Shown here in pieces: positions 1-9,015 of a DNA stretch of 64,000 nucleotides. This DNA comes from Galbibacter pacificus (GTDB lineage: Bacteria; Bacteroidota; Bacteroidia; Flavobacteriales; Flavobacteriaceae), in contig NZ_JAQSVC010000001.1 of the NCBI RefSeq assembly GCF_029603165.1, positions 310,001 through 374,000 of the forward strand, in the 5' to 3' direction. The position numbers were made by a program, and so were the translations under genes. Below the pieces are notes generated by a model. That model searched no databases, was not told the DNA's origin, and saw nothing but the letters and a program-made list of their open reading frames with translations. Each line of letters begins with the position of its first letter. Position 1 is the first letter of the stretch.

Positions 1-213
1 TTCATTTATATAAATTTTTTGTTTGCTGAAAATAAGTAAATCATATATTCGTAAAGGTTTGGAAGGTTCAATTCCTCAATTTTTATCGGGAGGGGAAATC
101 ACAAGATAGTCGATTTTTTTTGAACGTAATCCTCGTATTCGTTTTAACTTTGTAAGCAAATGTAACAGATTATTAAATTTATCAAAAGGGAAACCTTTAA
201 AGGATTAAAAAAT
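1..213. other. upstream region of gldB, no gene seen
   Basis: This AT-rich leader at the left edge holds no convincing coding region on either strand. Its only recognisable content is the probable gldB promoter at 119-152. The neighbouring gene to the left lies outside the window. Confidence 0.5.
119..152 (+). promoter_or_regulatory. probable promoter of gldBC
   Basis: TAACTTTG at 145-152 fits the Bacteroidota -7 consensus TAnnTTTG. TTTG at 119-122 is a possible -33 element with a 22-bp spacer, slightly long. The box lies about 60 bp before the gldB start. Assigned by motif only. Confidence 0.45.
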
Positions 214-1176
214 ATGCGTATGAACAAAATTTTGGGTTTGCTTATTGCGATATTGATAATTTCTTGCTCAAAAGAAAATAAATTGGAGCAGGAAATAGCA
301 AAAATAGAAGTGCATGTCCGTATTGATAGGTTTGATGAGGTTTTTAATAATTCGTCTACAAAAGACCTTCCGAAGTTAAAAAATAAATACCCTTATTTGT
401 TTCCAGCGGAATATAACGACAGCATTTGGGCAAACAGGATGAACGATACCTTGCAAAAAGAATTGTATGCCGAGATAGACAAACGCTTTGCCGATTTTGA
501 AAACGATACTGCTCAGTTTAGCTCCCTGTTTCAACATATAAAATATTATTTTACAGATTTTAAACCGCCAAAAATAGTTACCGTAATTTCTGATGTTGAT
601 TATAAAAACCGGGTTATTTATGCCGATACCCTGCTTTTGCTGGGCCTGGATAATTATTTGGGTCCCGACCATAAGTTTTATAAAGGGATTCAGCAGTACA
701 TCAGAAAAAATTTTGAAGCCTCGAAAATCCCTGTCGATATGGCAAAGACCATTGCCAAAAGCAAAGTGCGGCCGCCACAAAACCGCACCTTTATTGCGCA
801 AATGGTTTATTATGGGAAAATATATTACATGGTACATTTGTTTTTACCCAACACGGCCAAGGAAGTCCAGCTTGGCTATACGGATGAAGAATTAAAATGG
901 GCCATTGCCGACGAAGGCTATATTTGGCGCTACTTTGTGGAAAGAGAGCTTCTTTTTTCTACCGATGCCAAACTTCAGGAACGGTTTATCCATCCGGCGC
1001 CTTTTTCAAAATTTTATTTAGAGCTCGATAATGAATCTCCCGGTAGATTGGGGCAATATATAGGTTGGCAAATTGTAAATGCATATATGGAAAATAATGA
1101 AGTATCTTTGCAGCATATGTTGAATGCTTCGGCCGAAGAAATTTTTAATAACTCAAAATACAAACCCAAAAAATAA
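214..1176 (+). CDS. gldB: gliding motility lipoprotein GldB
   Basis: A 320-residue lipoprotein with a short hydrophobic leader and a lipobox-like LIISC ending at Cys18, followed by a soluble periplasmic domain. The sequence (early FDEVFNN, then KYPYLFP, later DNYLGPDHKFY and GQYIGWQIVNAYM) is recognised as GldB, a protein of the flavobacterial gliding machinery linked to type IX secretion; its exact biochemical role is unsettled. The stop overlaps the start of gldC by one base (TAATG), so the two are translationally coupled, as in other flavobacteria. Met3 is an alternative start that would not alter the lipobox. Confidence 0.9.
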   Translation: MRMNKILGLLIAILIISCSKENKLEQEIAKIEVHVRIDRFDEVFNNSSTKDLPKLKNKYPYLFPAEYNDSIWANRMNDTLQKELYAEIDKRFADFENDTAQFSSLFQHIKYYFTDFKPPKIVTVISDVDYKNRVIYADTLLLLGLDNYLGPDHKFYKGIQQYIRKNFEASKIPVDMAKTIAKSKVRPPQNRTFIAQMVYYGKIYYMVHLFLPNTAKEVQLGYTDEELKWAIADEGYIWRYFVERELLFSTDAKLQERFIHPAPFSKFYLELDNESPGRLGQYIGWQIVNAYMENNEVSLQHMLNASAEEIFNNSKYKPKK

Positions 1177-1511
1177 TGGCAAAATCGCATAGATCGGATA
1201 TAAACTTACGTATAGAACTCGATGAAAATAAAGTTCCGGAGAAATTGTTTTGGACCGCAAAAGACGGGGGCGTAGAAAATGAAGCCGCTAAGGCTTTATT
1301 GCTTTCTGTATGGAACAGCCAGCAACAGGAAACCTTGAAAATTGACCTTTGGACCAAAGATATGCCCGTTGATGAAATGAAAAAATTTATGCACCAGACC
1401 TTGGTATCTTTAAGCGATACTTATTTTAGGGCTACCCAAGACGAGAAAATGACGGCTACCATGCGGGATTTTTGCGATTATTTTGCAGAAAAACTGGAAT
1501 TAAAAAAGTAA
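1176..1511 (+). CDS. gldC: gliding motility protein GldC
   Basis: A 111-residue soluble protein without signal peptide or membrane segment, matching the usual GldC length. It opens with SDINLRIELDENKVPEKLFW and contains a TKDMPVDEMKKFMHQ stretch typical of GldC. It starts inside the gldB stop codon. GldC is thought to support GldB function in gliding, but no enzymatic motif is visible. Confidence 0.9.
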   Translation: MAKSHRSDINLRIELDENKVPEKLFWTAKDGGVENEAAKALLLSVWNSQQQETLKIDLWTKDMPVDEMKKFMHQTLVSLSDTYFRATQDEKMTATMRDFCDYFAEKLELKK

Positions 1512-1659
1512 AGCATCAAATAGGTGCATGAATTTCCAAAATGGGGCCGCGATGTACTAAAAGTAACTGCCCGAGCTAGTATAGGGAATATTGATTTTAA
1601 TGTTGGCTGTAACAATATGTGTTGCAATTCGTCGTAAGCATATAACCAATATTTTAATT

Positions 1660-2130
1660 ATGAGAAAAATAGCAATATTAGCAGCAGTTTCCTTTTTGAT
1701 AGTCTCTTGTGGAGCTTCTACGCCCTACGATTCCTTCAGAAAAGAAAATAAAAAAGACATCGCTTTTTCATTAAGTGCATCCAATTTTTTGGTCAAAATG
1801 TTTGTAGATGATGAAGATTTTAGGGAAATCAATAAAGTAGTATCGGGAATTCATAAATACAGAGTGTTGATTAGTGAAGAAGAGAGTTCTCAATATCTTG
1901 AAAATGAGTTTGATGATTTTGTTCAGCGAAAAGGCTACGAATCTTTAATGTACGTAAACAGCGACGGTAGCAAAGTGGGGCTTTTTTACTATCAAAAAAG
2001 AAACAAAATCAAGGAGGTGCTGTTGAAAGTTAAGGATGATGAAGATTTTGTTGTTTTAAGTGCTGAGGGAAATATAAAAATTAAAGATTTGGACAGGTTA
2101 GTGAACAATGCCGTTGCAGAAATAAAATAA
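1660..2130 (+). CDS. DUF4252-like lipoprotein
   Basis: The start is placed at the ATG at 1660, giving MRKIAIL followed by a hydrophobic leader and the lipobox LIVSC (Cys at about residue 18). An in-frame ATG at 1591 would put 23 non-signal-like residues before the leader and is unlikely. The mature part (about 138 residues) is charged and ends in VNNAVAEIK. It resembles DUF4252 lipoproteins common in flavobacteria; no function is known. It ends only 4 bases from the convergent engB gene, so no room remains for separate terminators. Confidence 0.7.
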   Translation: MRKIAILAAVSFLIVSCGASTPYDSFRKENKKDIAFSLSASNFLVKMFVDDEDFREINKVVSGIHKYRVLISEEESSQYLENEFDDFVQRKGYESLMYVNSDGSKVGLFYYQKRNKIKEVLLKVKDDEDFVVLSAEGNIKIKDLDRLVNNAVAEIK

Positions 2131-2134
2131 AAGG

Positions 2135-2746
2135 TTAATTTTTTGTAATCTGCTGGTTTATCTGTTCAATGTAACTTAAAACATCTTCTTTTCCGGCTCC
2201 AGAAGTTGATGAAGTTACAAAATAATTTGGGGCTTCTTCCCAGATGTCGTCGGTCATTGCCTGTAAGTAATTGTTTACATTCTGGGGAATTTCCACGGGT
2301 TTCAACTTATCGGATTTGGTGAAAATAATGGAAAACGGAATTGCATGCTCGCCCAACCATTGCATAAATTCCATATCTATTTTTTGCGGACTGTGGCGAA
2401 TGTCAATCAAAACAAATGCAGAGACCAATTGGTTACGCTTTTTAAAATATTCGGTTATAAATTTTTGAAATGTATTTTTGAGCTTTTTAGAAACTTTGGC
2501 ATAACCATACCCTGGTAAATCTACCAAAAACCAGTTTTCGTTAATTTTAAAATGATTGATAAGTTGTGTTTTCCCTGGCCTTCCAGATGTCTTTGCCAAG
2601 TGCTTGCGGTTGGTAAGCATGTTGATTAACGAGGATTTCCCAACGTTAGACCGTCCAATAAAGGCATATTCGGGTATTGGCTCTTTAGGGCACTTTTCCA
2701 CATTAGAGTTGCTCATTACAAAAGAAGCCGATTTTATTTGCATCAT
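2135..2746 (-). CDS. engB: ribosome biogenesis GTPase EngB (YihA/YsxC)
   Basis: A 203-residue TrmE-Era-like GTPase with GRSNVGKSS (G1), a conserved Thr in SGRPGKTQ (G2), DLPGYGYAKV (G3), TKSDK (G4) and TSS near the C-terminus (G5). EngB assists assembly of the large ribosomal subunit. It is the second gene of a minus-strand pair, 7 bases after the hydrolase stop. Its position next to the dcw cluster is common in Flavobacteriia. No anomalies. Confidence 0.95.
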   Translation of the reverse strand: MMQIKSASFVMSNSNVEKCPKEPIPEYAFIGRSNVGKSSLINMLTNRKHLAKTSGRPGKTQLINHFKINENWFLVDLPGYGYAKVSKKLKNTFQKFITEYFKKRNQLVSAFVLIDIRHSPQKIDMEFMQWLGEHAIPFSIIFTKSDKLKPVEIPQNVNNYLQAMTDDIWEEAPNYFVTSSTSGAGKEDVLSYIEQINQQITKN

Positions 2747-2753
2747 TTTAGTT

Positions 2754-3518
2754 TTATAAATCCCTTTCAGTAAGCCATTTGTCGAGAATCCTATTAAAAT
2801 CGTTGGGATGTTCCATCATGGGTGCGTGCCCGCATTTGTCTATCCAGAAAATATCAGAGTCTGGCAAAAGCTCATGAAACTCCTTTGCAACGCTAGGTGG
2901 CGTAACCGTATCGTTTTCGCCCCAAATAATGCAAGTCGGTGTATGCATGTGCGGAAGGTCTTTGGCCATGTTGTGCCTAATAGCGCTTTTGGCTATGGCC
3001 AATGTTTTTATAAGCTTGTTCCGGTCGTTAACCGTTGCAAATACCTCGTCTACAATTTCTTTGGTTGCAACGGCGGGGTCGTAAAAAACATCCTGGCTTT
3101 TCTTTTTAATAAATTCGTAATTGCCACGTTTGGGATATCCGTCTCCCATGGCATTTTCATACAGCCCAGAACTCCCCGTAATTACAAGTGCCTTAACTTT
3201 TTGGGGATAAAGTTTGGTATGTAAAAGGCCAATATGTCCTCCTAAAGAGTTGCCTAAAAGAATTACTTCCTCCAGCTCTTTATACTCAATGAATTTCTCT
3301 AAGTAATTAGCAAAGCTTTTTACGTTTGTCTTCAATAAAGACATTTTGTAAATAGGTAATTCGGGGATTAACACCTTGTATCCTCTTGTTGAAAAATAAT
3401 CAGCTACATCGTCAAAATTGCTTAACCCCCCCATTAAACCATGCAATACAATCATGGGGGTTCCTTCTCCAACTTCTAAATAAGTAAATTTACCTTCCTT
3501 CTTTAAATCGTGTGCCAT
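2754..3518 (-). CDS. alpha/beta-fold hydrolase
   Basis: A 254-residue cytoplasmic alpha/beta hydrolase without signal peptide. Visible features are the oxyanion-hole region VLHGLMGG, the nucleophile elbow GNSLGGHIG with catalytic Ser, an acid in WGENDTVTP, and the catalytic His in CGHAPMMEHP. The substrate is unknown; related proteins are annotated as esterases or MhpC-like hydrolases. It is cotranscribed with engB, and a TATATTTG box on the minus strand sits about 30 bases before its start. Confidence 0.85.
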   Translation of the reverse strand: MAHDLKKEGKFTYLEVGEGTPMIVLHGLMGGLSNFDDVADYFSTRGYKVLIPELPIYKMSLLKTNVKSFANYLEKFIEYKELEEVILLGNSLGGHIGLLHTKLYPQKVKALVITGSSGLYENAMGDGYPKRGNYEFIKKKSQDVFYDPAVATKEIVDEVFATVNDRNKLIKTLAIAKSAIRHNMAKDLPHMHTPTCIIWGENDTVTPPSVAKEFHELLPDSDIFWIDKCGHAPMMEHPNDFNRILDKWLTERDL

Positions 3519-3545
3519 TAAGGGTTAGTTACATTTCTTCGGGAA

Positions 3546-3553
3546 CAAATATA
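3546..3553 (-). promoter_or_regulatory. -7 promoter box of the hydrolase-engB pair
   Basis: The plus strand reads CAAATATA, which is TATATTTG on the minus strand, a perfect TAnnTTTG match. It lies about 28 bases before the hydrolase start. No clear -33 TTTG is seen. Confidence 0.5.
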
Positions 3554-3723
3554 GGCATTTCGAGCTTATAATAAATCATTTCTGCTCAATGCCGGAATTT
3601 GCCCATTTTAAAAATGTAAAATTATGAATTTTCGCTTTCGCCACGGCAATTATGCACTTATTAACAATTTTATAACTATTGGATTTACTGTTGGTTGGCG
3701 TAAAAAACGGAGAATTTATCAAC

Positions 3724-3763
3724 AAAGTGGTAAAAAGTGACGAAAAGTGGTAAAAAGTGGTAA
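3724..3763 (+). promoter_or_regulatory. probable MraZ operator: four AAAGTG repeats, 10-bp period
   Basis: Four direct repeats begin at 3724, 3734, 3744 and 3754: AAAGTGGTAA, AAAGTGACGA, AAAGTGGTAA and AAAGTGGTAA. The exact 10-bp period puts every AAAGTG on the same DNA face. MraZ proteins bind repeated short boxes with this period upstream of their own operon, and the mycoplasma box is described as AAAGTGKN3. The array immediately precedes the mraZ -7 box and overlaps where a -33 element would be, as expected for autoregulation of the dcw operon. Confidence 0.8.
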
Positions 3764-3772
3764 ATAATTCTC

Positions 3773-3780
3773 TATATTTG
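3773..3780 (+). promoter_or_regulatory. -7 box of the dcw operon promoter
   Basis: TATATTTG is a perfect TAnnTTTG. It lies 9 bases after the MraZ repeat array and 27 bases before the mraZ GTG start. No TTG-type -33 motif is present because that region is occupied by the repeats. Confidence 0.6.
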
Positions 3781-3807
3781 AAAAAGTTAACCGCTAAAAC
3801 GGATTGA

Positions 3808-4287
3808 GTGATTCAGTTTTCAGAAGAGTATGAGTGTAAGGCAGATAGCAAAGGGCGCATTATGGTGCCATCTTCTTTGCGTGCCAAATTAGCGCCCGTT
3901 CTTAAGGACGGTTTGGTGCTAAAGCGCTCTATTTTTCAAAAATGCCTCGAAGTTTATACCATGGCTGCTTGGGAAAAGGAAATGAAGCAGGTTGGTAAAC
4001 TAAACCGTTTTGTGAAAAAGAATAACGATTTTATCCGTCAGTTTACGGCAGGAGTGAGAGTGGTGGAGATTGATGCAAATGGAAGACTTTCCCTTCCTAA
4101 AAATTTAATGGCGTTTGCGGGGATTGAAAAAGAAGTGGTTCTTTCCGAATCAATCGATAGGATTGAAGTGTGGGACAAGCAAAAATATTATAACGTGCTT
4201 GACGAAGGCGCCGGGTCTTTTTCTGACCTTGCCGAAGATGTAATGGGCGGGTTTGAGGTAAACAACTATGAGGATGGAGTATCATAA
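3808..4287 (+). CDS. mraZ: transcriptional regulator MraZ
   Basis: A 159-residue protein with two SpoVT-AbrB-type halves: an N-terminal YECKADSKGRIMVPSSLR and a second VVEIDANGRLSLPKNL. These are the duplicated DxxGR signatures of MraZ, a ring-forming DNA-binding regulator of the dcw operon. The start is GTG at 3808, chosen because the family begins only a few residues before this motif and no ATG precedes it in frame. It is the first gene of the dcw cluster and overlaps rsmH by 20 bases. Four AAAGTG repeats upstream are its likely own operator. Confidence 0.93.
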   Translation: MIQFSEEYECKADSKGRIMVPSSLRAKLAPVLKDGLVLKRSIFQKCLEVYTMAAWEKEMKQVGKLNRFVKKNNDFIRQFTAGVRVVEIDANGRLSLPKNLMAFAGIEKEVVLSESIDRIEVWDKQKYYNVLDEGAGSFSDLAEDVMGGFEVNNYEDGVS

Positions 4288-5170
4288 CCCGGTATTGTTG
4301 AAGGAGGCTGTAGACGGACTTCATGTGGAAGATGATGGGGTATATGTAGACGTAACATTTGGCGGCGGCGGGCATTCCAGGGAAATATTGGCTAGGCTTG
4401 GTGAAAGGGGGCGGTTGATAGCTTTTGATCAAGATGAAGATGCGGCAAGGAATGCAATCGACGATGAACGATTTTTATTGATAGGAGAAAATTTTAGGTT
4501 TATAAAGCGTTTTTTGAAATTTAACGGAATAGTAAAGGTTGATGGGGTTTTGGGTGATTTTGGAGTGTCCTCACATCAATTTGATATTCCGGAACGTGGC
4601 TTTTCAACGCGTTTTGATGCTGAATTGGACATGAGGATGAGCCAACAAAATCCTGTTTCTGCTTTTGAGGTTGTGAACAACTATGAAGAAGCAGCGTTGC
4701 GAAACGTGTTGAGTATGTACGGAGAGCTAAGAAATGCCGGGGCTATTGCAAAAACTATTGTCCAGCAGCGGGCAGAAGCTCCAATAAAAACTACCGAAGG
4801 GTTAAAACAGGCCCTGAAGAAGTTTTTGCCTCAGCATAAGGAGCATAAAATATTGGCCCAGATATATCAAGCTATCCGTATTGAAGTCAACCAAGAGGTG
4901 CAGGTGCTAAAGGAATTTTTAATGCAAACTGCCGAAATTTTAAACACAGGCGGAAGGCTTAGTTTAATAAGCTACCATTCGTTGGAAGACCGTCTGGTAA
5001 AAAGATTTATAAGAAACGGAAAGTTTGAAGGGGAGCCGGAGAAAGATTTTTATGGAAACATCAATGTTCCGTTTAAAAAGGTGGGGGGCTTGATTACGCC
5101 TTCCGCAGAAGAAATTAAAGTGAATAATAGGGCGCGAAGCGCTAAACTTAGGATAGCGGAAAAGCTATAG
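4268..5170 (+). CDS. rsmH: 16S rRNA (cytosine-1402-N4)-methyltransferase RsmH
   Basis: A 300-residue SAM-dependent methyltransferase. It shows the N-terminal YHNPVLLKEAVDGL, the SAM-binding FGGGGHSREIL, LGDFGVSSHQFD, and the C-terminal ISYHSLEDRLVKRF characteristic of RsmH (MraW). It modifies C1402 of 16S rRNA in the ribosomal P site. Its start lies inside mraZ. An ATG two codons downstream (4274) is an equally possible start. Confidence 0.95.
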   Translation: MRMEYHNPVLLKEAVDGLHVEDDGVYVDVTFGGGGHSREILARLGERGRLIAFDQDEDAARNAIDDERFLLIGENFRFIKRFLKFNGIVKVDGVLGDFGVSSHQFDIPERGFSTRFDAELDMRMSQQNPVSAFEVVNNYEEAALRNVLSMYGELRNAGAIAKTIVQQRAEAPIKTTEGLKQALKKFLPQHKEHKILAQIYQAIRIEVNQEVQVLKEFLMQTAEILNTGGRLSLISYHSLEDRLVKRFIRNGKFEGEPEKDFYGNINVPFKKVGGLITPSAEEIKVNNRARSAKLRIAEKL

Positions 5171-5183
5171 AAAATGAAGTGTT

Positions 5184-5501
5184 ATGAAGAAAGGGATTTT
5201 AGATTTATTGAAAGGGAAGTTTCTCATAAGCGATGATTCGGTAAAAAACTGGAGGTTTTTTCTTTTTGTTTCAATATTGGCCGTTATCATGATTTCTAGT
5301 GCGCACCATGCCGATAAAAAAGTACATGAACTGGCAAAGTTGAACGATGAGGTAATGGAGCTTAGGAGCGAATTTGTAGATGTCAGGACAAAAGTTCAGC
5401 AAGTGAAGCTGGAATCGAACGTAACAGAAAAAGTGGCCGCATCTGGATTGAGGCCTTCTTTAATTCCACCGAAAAAAATAATGGTAGCTCAAAAAAAATA
5501 A
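5184..5501 (+). CDS. ftsL: FtsL-like cell division protein
   Basis: A 105-residue bitopic protein: a short cytoplasmic N-terminus, one membrane helix around residues 24-42 (WRFFLFVSILAVIMISS), then a periplasmic coiled coil rich in E, K and V, ending in a basic tail. Size, topology and position between rsmH and ftsI identify it as FtsL, which connects the FtsQ complex to FtsWI. Sequence conservation in this family is low, so the call rests mainly on context. Confidence 0.85.
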   Translation: MKKGILDLLKGKFLISDDSVKNWRFFLFVSILAVIMISSAHHADKKVHELAKLNDEVMELRSEFVDVRTKVQQVKLESNVTEKVAASGLRPSLIPPKKIMVAQKK

Positions 5502-5504
5502 ATT

Positions 5505-7514
5505 ATGCCAATAACCGATAAGAACATATTAAGCCGATTGTATTTTGTGGCCGGATGTATGTTTTTCTTCGCTTTGGCCGTGGTGGTAAAACTTATTACC
5601 ATTCAAGTAGTAGATGGAGAAAAATACAGGGGGTTGGCAGAACAACGCACTATTAAGAATTTTACAATAGAGCCAAAAAGGGGTAACCTGTATTCAGACG
5701 ATGGTAGCTTGCTGGCTACTTCCGTTACTAAATATGATATCCGTTTTGATGCAATTACGCCGCAGCACAAAGTTTTTGAGGAAAACTTAAAGCCGTTGTC
5801 CGATTCGTTGTCGTTAATACTTGGCAGGCCTGCATCATATTATCAAAATTTACTTCGAAAAGCGCGTGCCAATAAAAACAGGTACTTGCTTATAGCACGC
5901 GATCTTGGCTATACAAACTATATCCGTGTTAAAAATTTTCCGCTGTTCAACCTTGGGCCATACAAGGGCGGACTTATCGTTGAACAGGAAACCAAGCGGG
6001 AATATCCCTTGGGCGGAATGGCACATAGAAGTGTGGGTTATGAACGCGTAGACGATAAAGGTTATTACACAAGGGTTGGACTGGAAGGTGCTTTTGGCGA
6101 TTATTTAAGGGGAACGGAAGGACACAGGTTGAAGCAAAAAATAGCAAAAGGACAGTGGAAGCCCATAACCGATTACAATGAGGTCGAGCCAAAAGACGGT
6201 TATGATGTGGTTTCGACCATTAATGTAAATATTCAGGATATCGCTCATCATGCTTTGTTGAGCCAATTGGAAAAATACAAGGCCGATCACGGCTCGGTAG
6301 TGGTTATGGAGGTGGCTACCGGAGAAATCAAGGCAATCTCAAATCTGGGAAGGACAAAAGGTGGAAAATACTACGAACGGTTAAATTATGCCGTGGGCGA
6401 GTCTCACGAACCCGGATCTACCTTTAAGTTGATGTCCATGATTGCTGCTCTGGAAGATCATGCCGTTGATACCACAGATATTATCGATACCGAAAAAGGG
6501 GTTATTTCCTTTTACGGAGAGAAGGTAACGGACTCTAAAATTGGAGGCTATGGAAAGATAACGGTAGCTGAAGTTTTGGAGCGTTCGTCAAATGTTGGGA
6601 TTGTTAAAATTATAGATGGATATTATGGAGACCAGCCCGAAAAATTTGTAAACCGCCTATACAATATGGGACTTAACAAAAAATTGGGCTTGTCCATAAA
6701 AGGAGAAGGGGCTCCCATTATTCCACATCCAAACGATAAAGACCGCTGGAGCGGAATAGCATTGCAATGGATGGCCTATGGTTATGGGGTGTCTTTTACG
6801 CCATTGCAAACGCTTGCTTTTTATAATGCCGTGGCAAACGGCGGCGAAATGGTAAAACCAAGGTTGATTAAGGAAGTCAGGGAGTGGGACAAGGTAATTT
6901 ATAAGTTTGACAAAGAAGTTATAAATCCATCAATTTGTTCAAAAGAAACCATAAAAGAAGTACAGGCAATGTTGAAAAATGTAGTGGAATATAAGCATGG
7001 AACCGGACATGGATTGTACTCTCCAAATTTTTCAATGGCCGGAAAAACAGGTACCTGTCAAAAAGATTATAGGGATAAAAGCAAGTTGAATTACATATCC
7101 AGCTTTGCTGGATACTTTCCTGCCGAAAACCCAAAATACTCATGCATTGTTGTTATTCACGAACCCGATAAAAGCGTTGGTTATTTTGGAGCCGATGTTT
7201 CCGGGCCGGTTTTTAAAAGCATAGCACAAAAAATTTATACCAATTCTCCGCTTATAGATACCATTGAAGAATTAAACGAAGAAGATGGAGCAGTAGAAAA
7301 AGATTATAAAGCATATTACGCCAAAGTAAAAAAACGAAACGAGATTGTGCCCAATGTTGAGGGAATGAGTGGCATGGATGCTATTTCTATTCTAGAAAAC
7401 CTTGGATTAAAGGTAAAAATAGAAGGAAGCGGTATTGGCGTGGTAAAAAGCCAGTCGCTTAAAAGTGGAGAAAAAATAAAAACAAACCAAACCATTGTAT
7501 TGCAATTGTCATGA
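5505..7514 (+). CDS. ftsI: septal peptidoglycan transpeptidase FtsI (PBP3) with PASTA domain
   Basis: A 669-residue class B penicillin-binding protein. It has an N-terminal membrane helix (about residues 12-32), a PBP dimerisation domain starting near EPKRGNLYSDDG, and a transpeptidase domain with STFK (Ser305, Lys308), an SSN motif in ERSSNVGIV, and KTG at 514-516. A C-terminal PASTA domain occupies about 612-669, an arrangement usual in Bacteroidota but absent from E. coli FtsI. It crosslinks septal peptidoglycan with FtsW. Its stop overlaps murE (ATGA). Confidence 0.95.
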   Translation: MPITDKNILSRLYFVAGCMFFFALAVVVKLITIQVVDGEKYRGLAEQRTIKNFTIEPKRGNLYSDDGSLLATSVTKYDIRFDAITPQHKVFEENLKPLSDSLSLILGRPASYYQNLLRKARANKNRYLLIARDLGYTNYIRVKNFPLFNLGPYKGGLIVEQETKREYPLGGMAHRSVGYERVDDKGYYTRVGLEGAFGDYLRGTEGHRLKQKIAKGQWKPITDYNEVEPKDGYDVVSTINVNIQDIAHHALLSQLEKYKADHGSVVVMEVATGEIKAISNLGRTKGGKYYERLNYAVGESHEPGSTFKLMSMIAALEDHAVDTTDIIDTEKGVISFYGEKVTDSKIGGYGKITVAEVLERSSNVGIVKIIDGYYGDQPEKFVNRLYNMGLNKKLGLSIKGEGAPIIPHPNDKDRWSGIALQWMAYGYGVSFTPLQTLAFYNAVANGGEMVKPRLIKEVREWDKVIYKFDKEVINPSICSKETIKEVQAMLKNVVEYKHGTGHGLYSPNFSMAGKTGTCQKDYRDKSKLNYISSFAGYFPAENPKYSCIVVIHEPDKSVGYFGADVSGPVFKSIAQKIYTNSPLIDTIEELNEEDGAVEKDYKAYYAKVKKRNEIVPNVEGMSGMDAISILENLGLKVKIEGSGIGVVKSQSLKSGEKIKTNQTIVLQLS

Positions 7515-8974
7515 TTTTGTTAAAAGACATATTATACAAAGTGAATATCAATGCTGTAGCCGGTAATACGGTTACCTATGTAAACGATGTTCATTTTGAT
7601 TCCAGAAAAGTTTCCCTGGATGATGTTTTTGTGGCAGTTCCCGGTACTGTTGTAGATGGTCATGATTATATTACCAAGGCAGTCGAAGCAGGCGCCATTG
7701 CTGTAGTATGCGAAAGGCTCCCGGAGCAGCTTGTCAATGGGATTACTTATGTTGAAGTAGAAAATGCACACAAAGCATTGGCGGTAATGGCTGCGAATTT
7801 CTACGGAAACCCTTCACAAAACTTAAAATTGATAGGAGTTACCGGAACAAATGGTAAAACAACGGTTACCTCACTTTTGAGCCAGTTATTTACAAAAGCA
7901 GGATACAAAACAGGTTTGTTGTCTACGGTTAAGGTAATGGTAGGGAGTAAAGAATATCCGGCAACACATACAACCCCGGATTCCATGACCATTAATAGGT
8001 ATTTAAAAATGATGAACGATGCCGGGGTAGAGTACTGTTTTATGGAGGTAAGTTCGCATGGCATTCATCAGGAACGCACTATGGGCCTGAACTTTGCAGG
8101 CGGTGTTTTTACCAATTTAAGCCATGACCATTTAGATTACCATAAAACATTCGCCGAATACCGAGACACTAAAAAACGCTTTTTTGATGAACTCCCCAAA
8201 AATGCTTTTGCCCTCGTTAATGTGGATGATAAAAACGGGGTGGTCATGCTGCAAAACACAAAAGCCAGAAAAATTACCTATGCCTTAAAAACATATGCCG
8301 ATTATAAAGCCCAAATATTAGAAAATCAATTTACCGGATTGCTTTTAAAAGTAAACGATAACGAAGTCTGGTCGCGTTTAATTGGGAGTTTTAATGCATA
8401 CAACTTATTGGCCGTTTATGCGGTAGCCGACCTTTTTGAGCTTGATAAACTAGAAATATTAAAATATATAAGCGAACTGGAGAGTGTGGGTGGCCGTTTT
8501 CAGTATTTTATTTCAGATGATAAGGTTACGGCCATAGTAGATTATGCACATACACCCGACGCTTTAAAAAATGTCCTGGAAACCATTAATGCCATTCGCA
8601 CAGGTAACGAAACGTTGATAACGGTTGTAGGCTGTGGGGGCGACAGGGACAAAACAAAACGGCCAATAATGGCAAATATAGCGTCGACCTTGAGCACCAA
8701 GGCAATTTTTACTTCTGATAACCCCCGGACCGAAGACCCAAACAAAATTATAGAAGAAATGGAAAGTGGAGTCGAGCCCCAAAATTTTAATAAAACACTT
8801 TCTATTGAAGACAGAAAGCAGGCCATAAAAACAGCTTGCCAATTTGCACAGGCAAACGATATCATTCTTATTGCGGGGAAGGGGCATGAAACCTATCAGG
8901 AAATAAATGGCGTCCGCAGTGATTTTGACGATATGAAAGTGGTGAAAAAATTATTAACGCACATAAAAAAATAA
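7511..8974 (+). CDS. murE: UDP-MurNAc-tripeptide synthetase MurE (meso-DAP type)
   Basis: A 487-residue Mur ligase with an N-terminal UDP-binding domain, ATP loop GTNGKTT at 112-118, and a C-terminal domain containing DNPR at 403-406. DNPR is the known signature for selecting meso-diaminopimelate over lysine as the third stem residue. It is a cytosolic ATP-dependent ligase. The start overlaps the ftsI stop by 4 bases. Usual length, no anomalies. Confidence 0.96.
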   Translation: MILLKDILYKVNINAVAGNTVTYVNDVHFDSRKVSLDDVFVAVPGTVVDGHDYITKAVEAGAIAVVCERLPEQLVNGITYVEVENAHKALAVMAANFYGNPSQNLKLIGVTGTNGKTTVTSLLSQLFTKAGYKTGLLSTVKVMVGSKEYPATHTTPDSMTINRYLKMMNDAGVEYCFMEVSSHGIHQERTMGLNFAGGVFTNLSHDHLDYHKTFAEYRDTKKRFFDELPKNAFALVNVDDKNGVVMLQNTKARKITYALKTYADYKAQILENQFTGLLLKVNDNEVWSRLIGSFNAYNLLAVYAVADLFELDKLEILKYISELESVGGRFQYFISDDKVTAIVDYAHTPDALKNVLETINAIRTGNETLITVVGCGGDRDKTKRPIMANIASTLSTKAIFTSDNPRTEDPNKIIEEMESGVEPQNFNKTLSIEDRKQAIKTACQFAQANDIILIAGKGHETYQEINGVRSDFDDMKVVKKLLTHIKK

Positions 8975-9015
8975 CGCAGCGGTTCCTTTTAGAATAGGGC
9001 CAAACAAAAATTTAT

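Noticed and set aside
376-837. 153-codon antisense reading frame within gldB
   Set aside because: It is a shadow of gldB: no signal, domain or start context, and the plus strand is clearly coding.
1591-1659. Upstream start for the DUF4252-like gene
   Set aside because: It would place 23 residues ahead of an otherwise perfect lipoprotein signal peptide; the ATG at 1660 is preferred.
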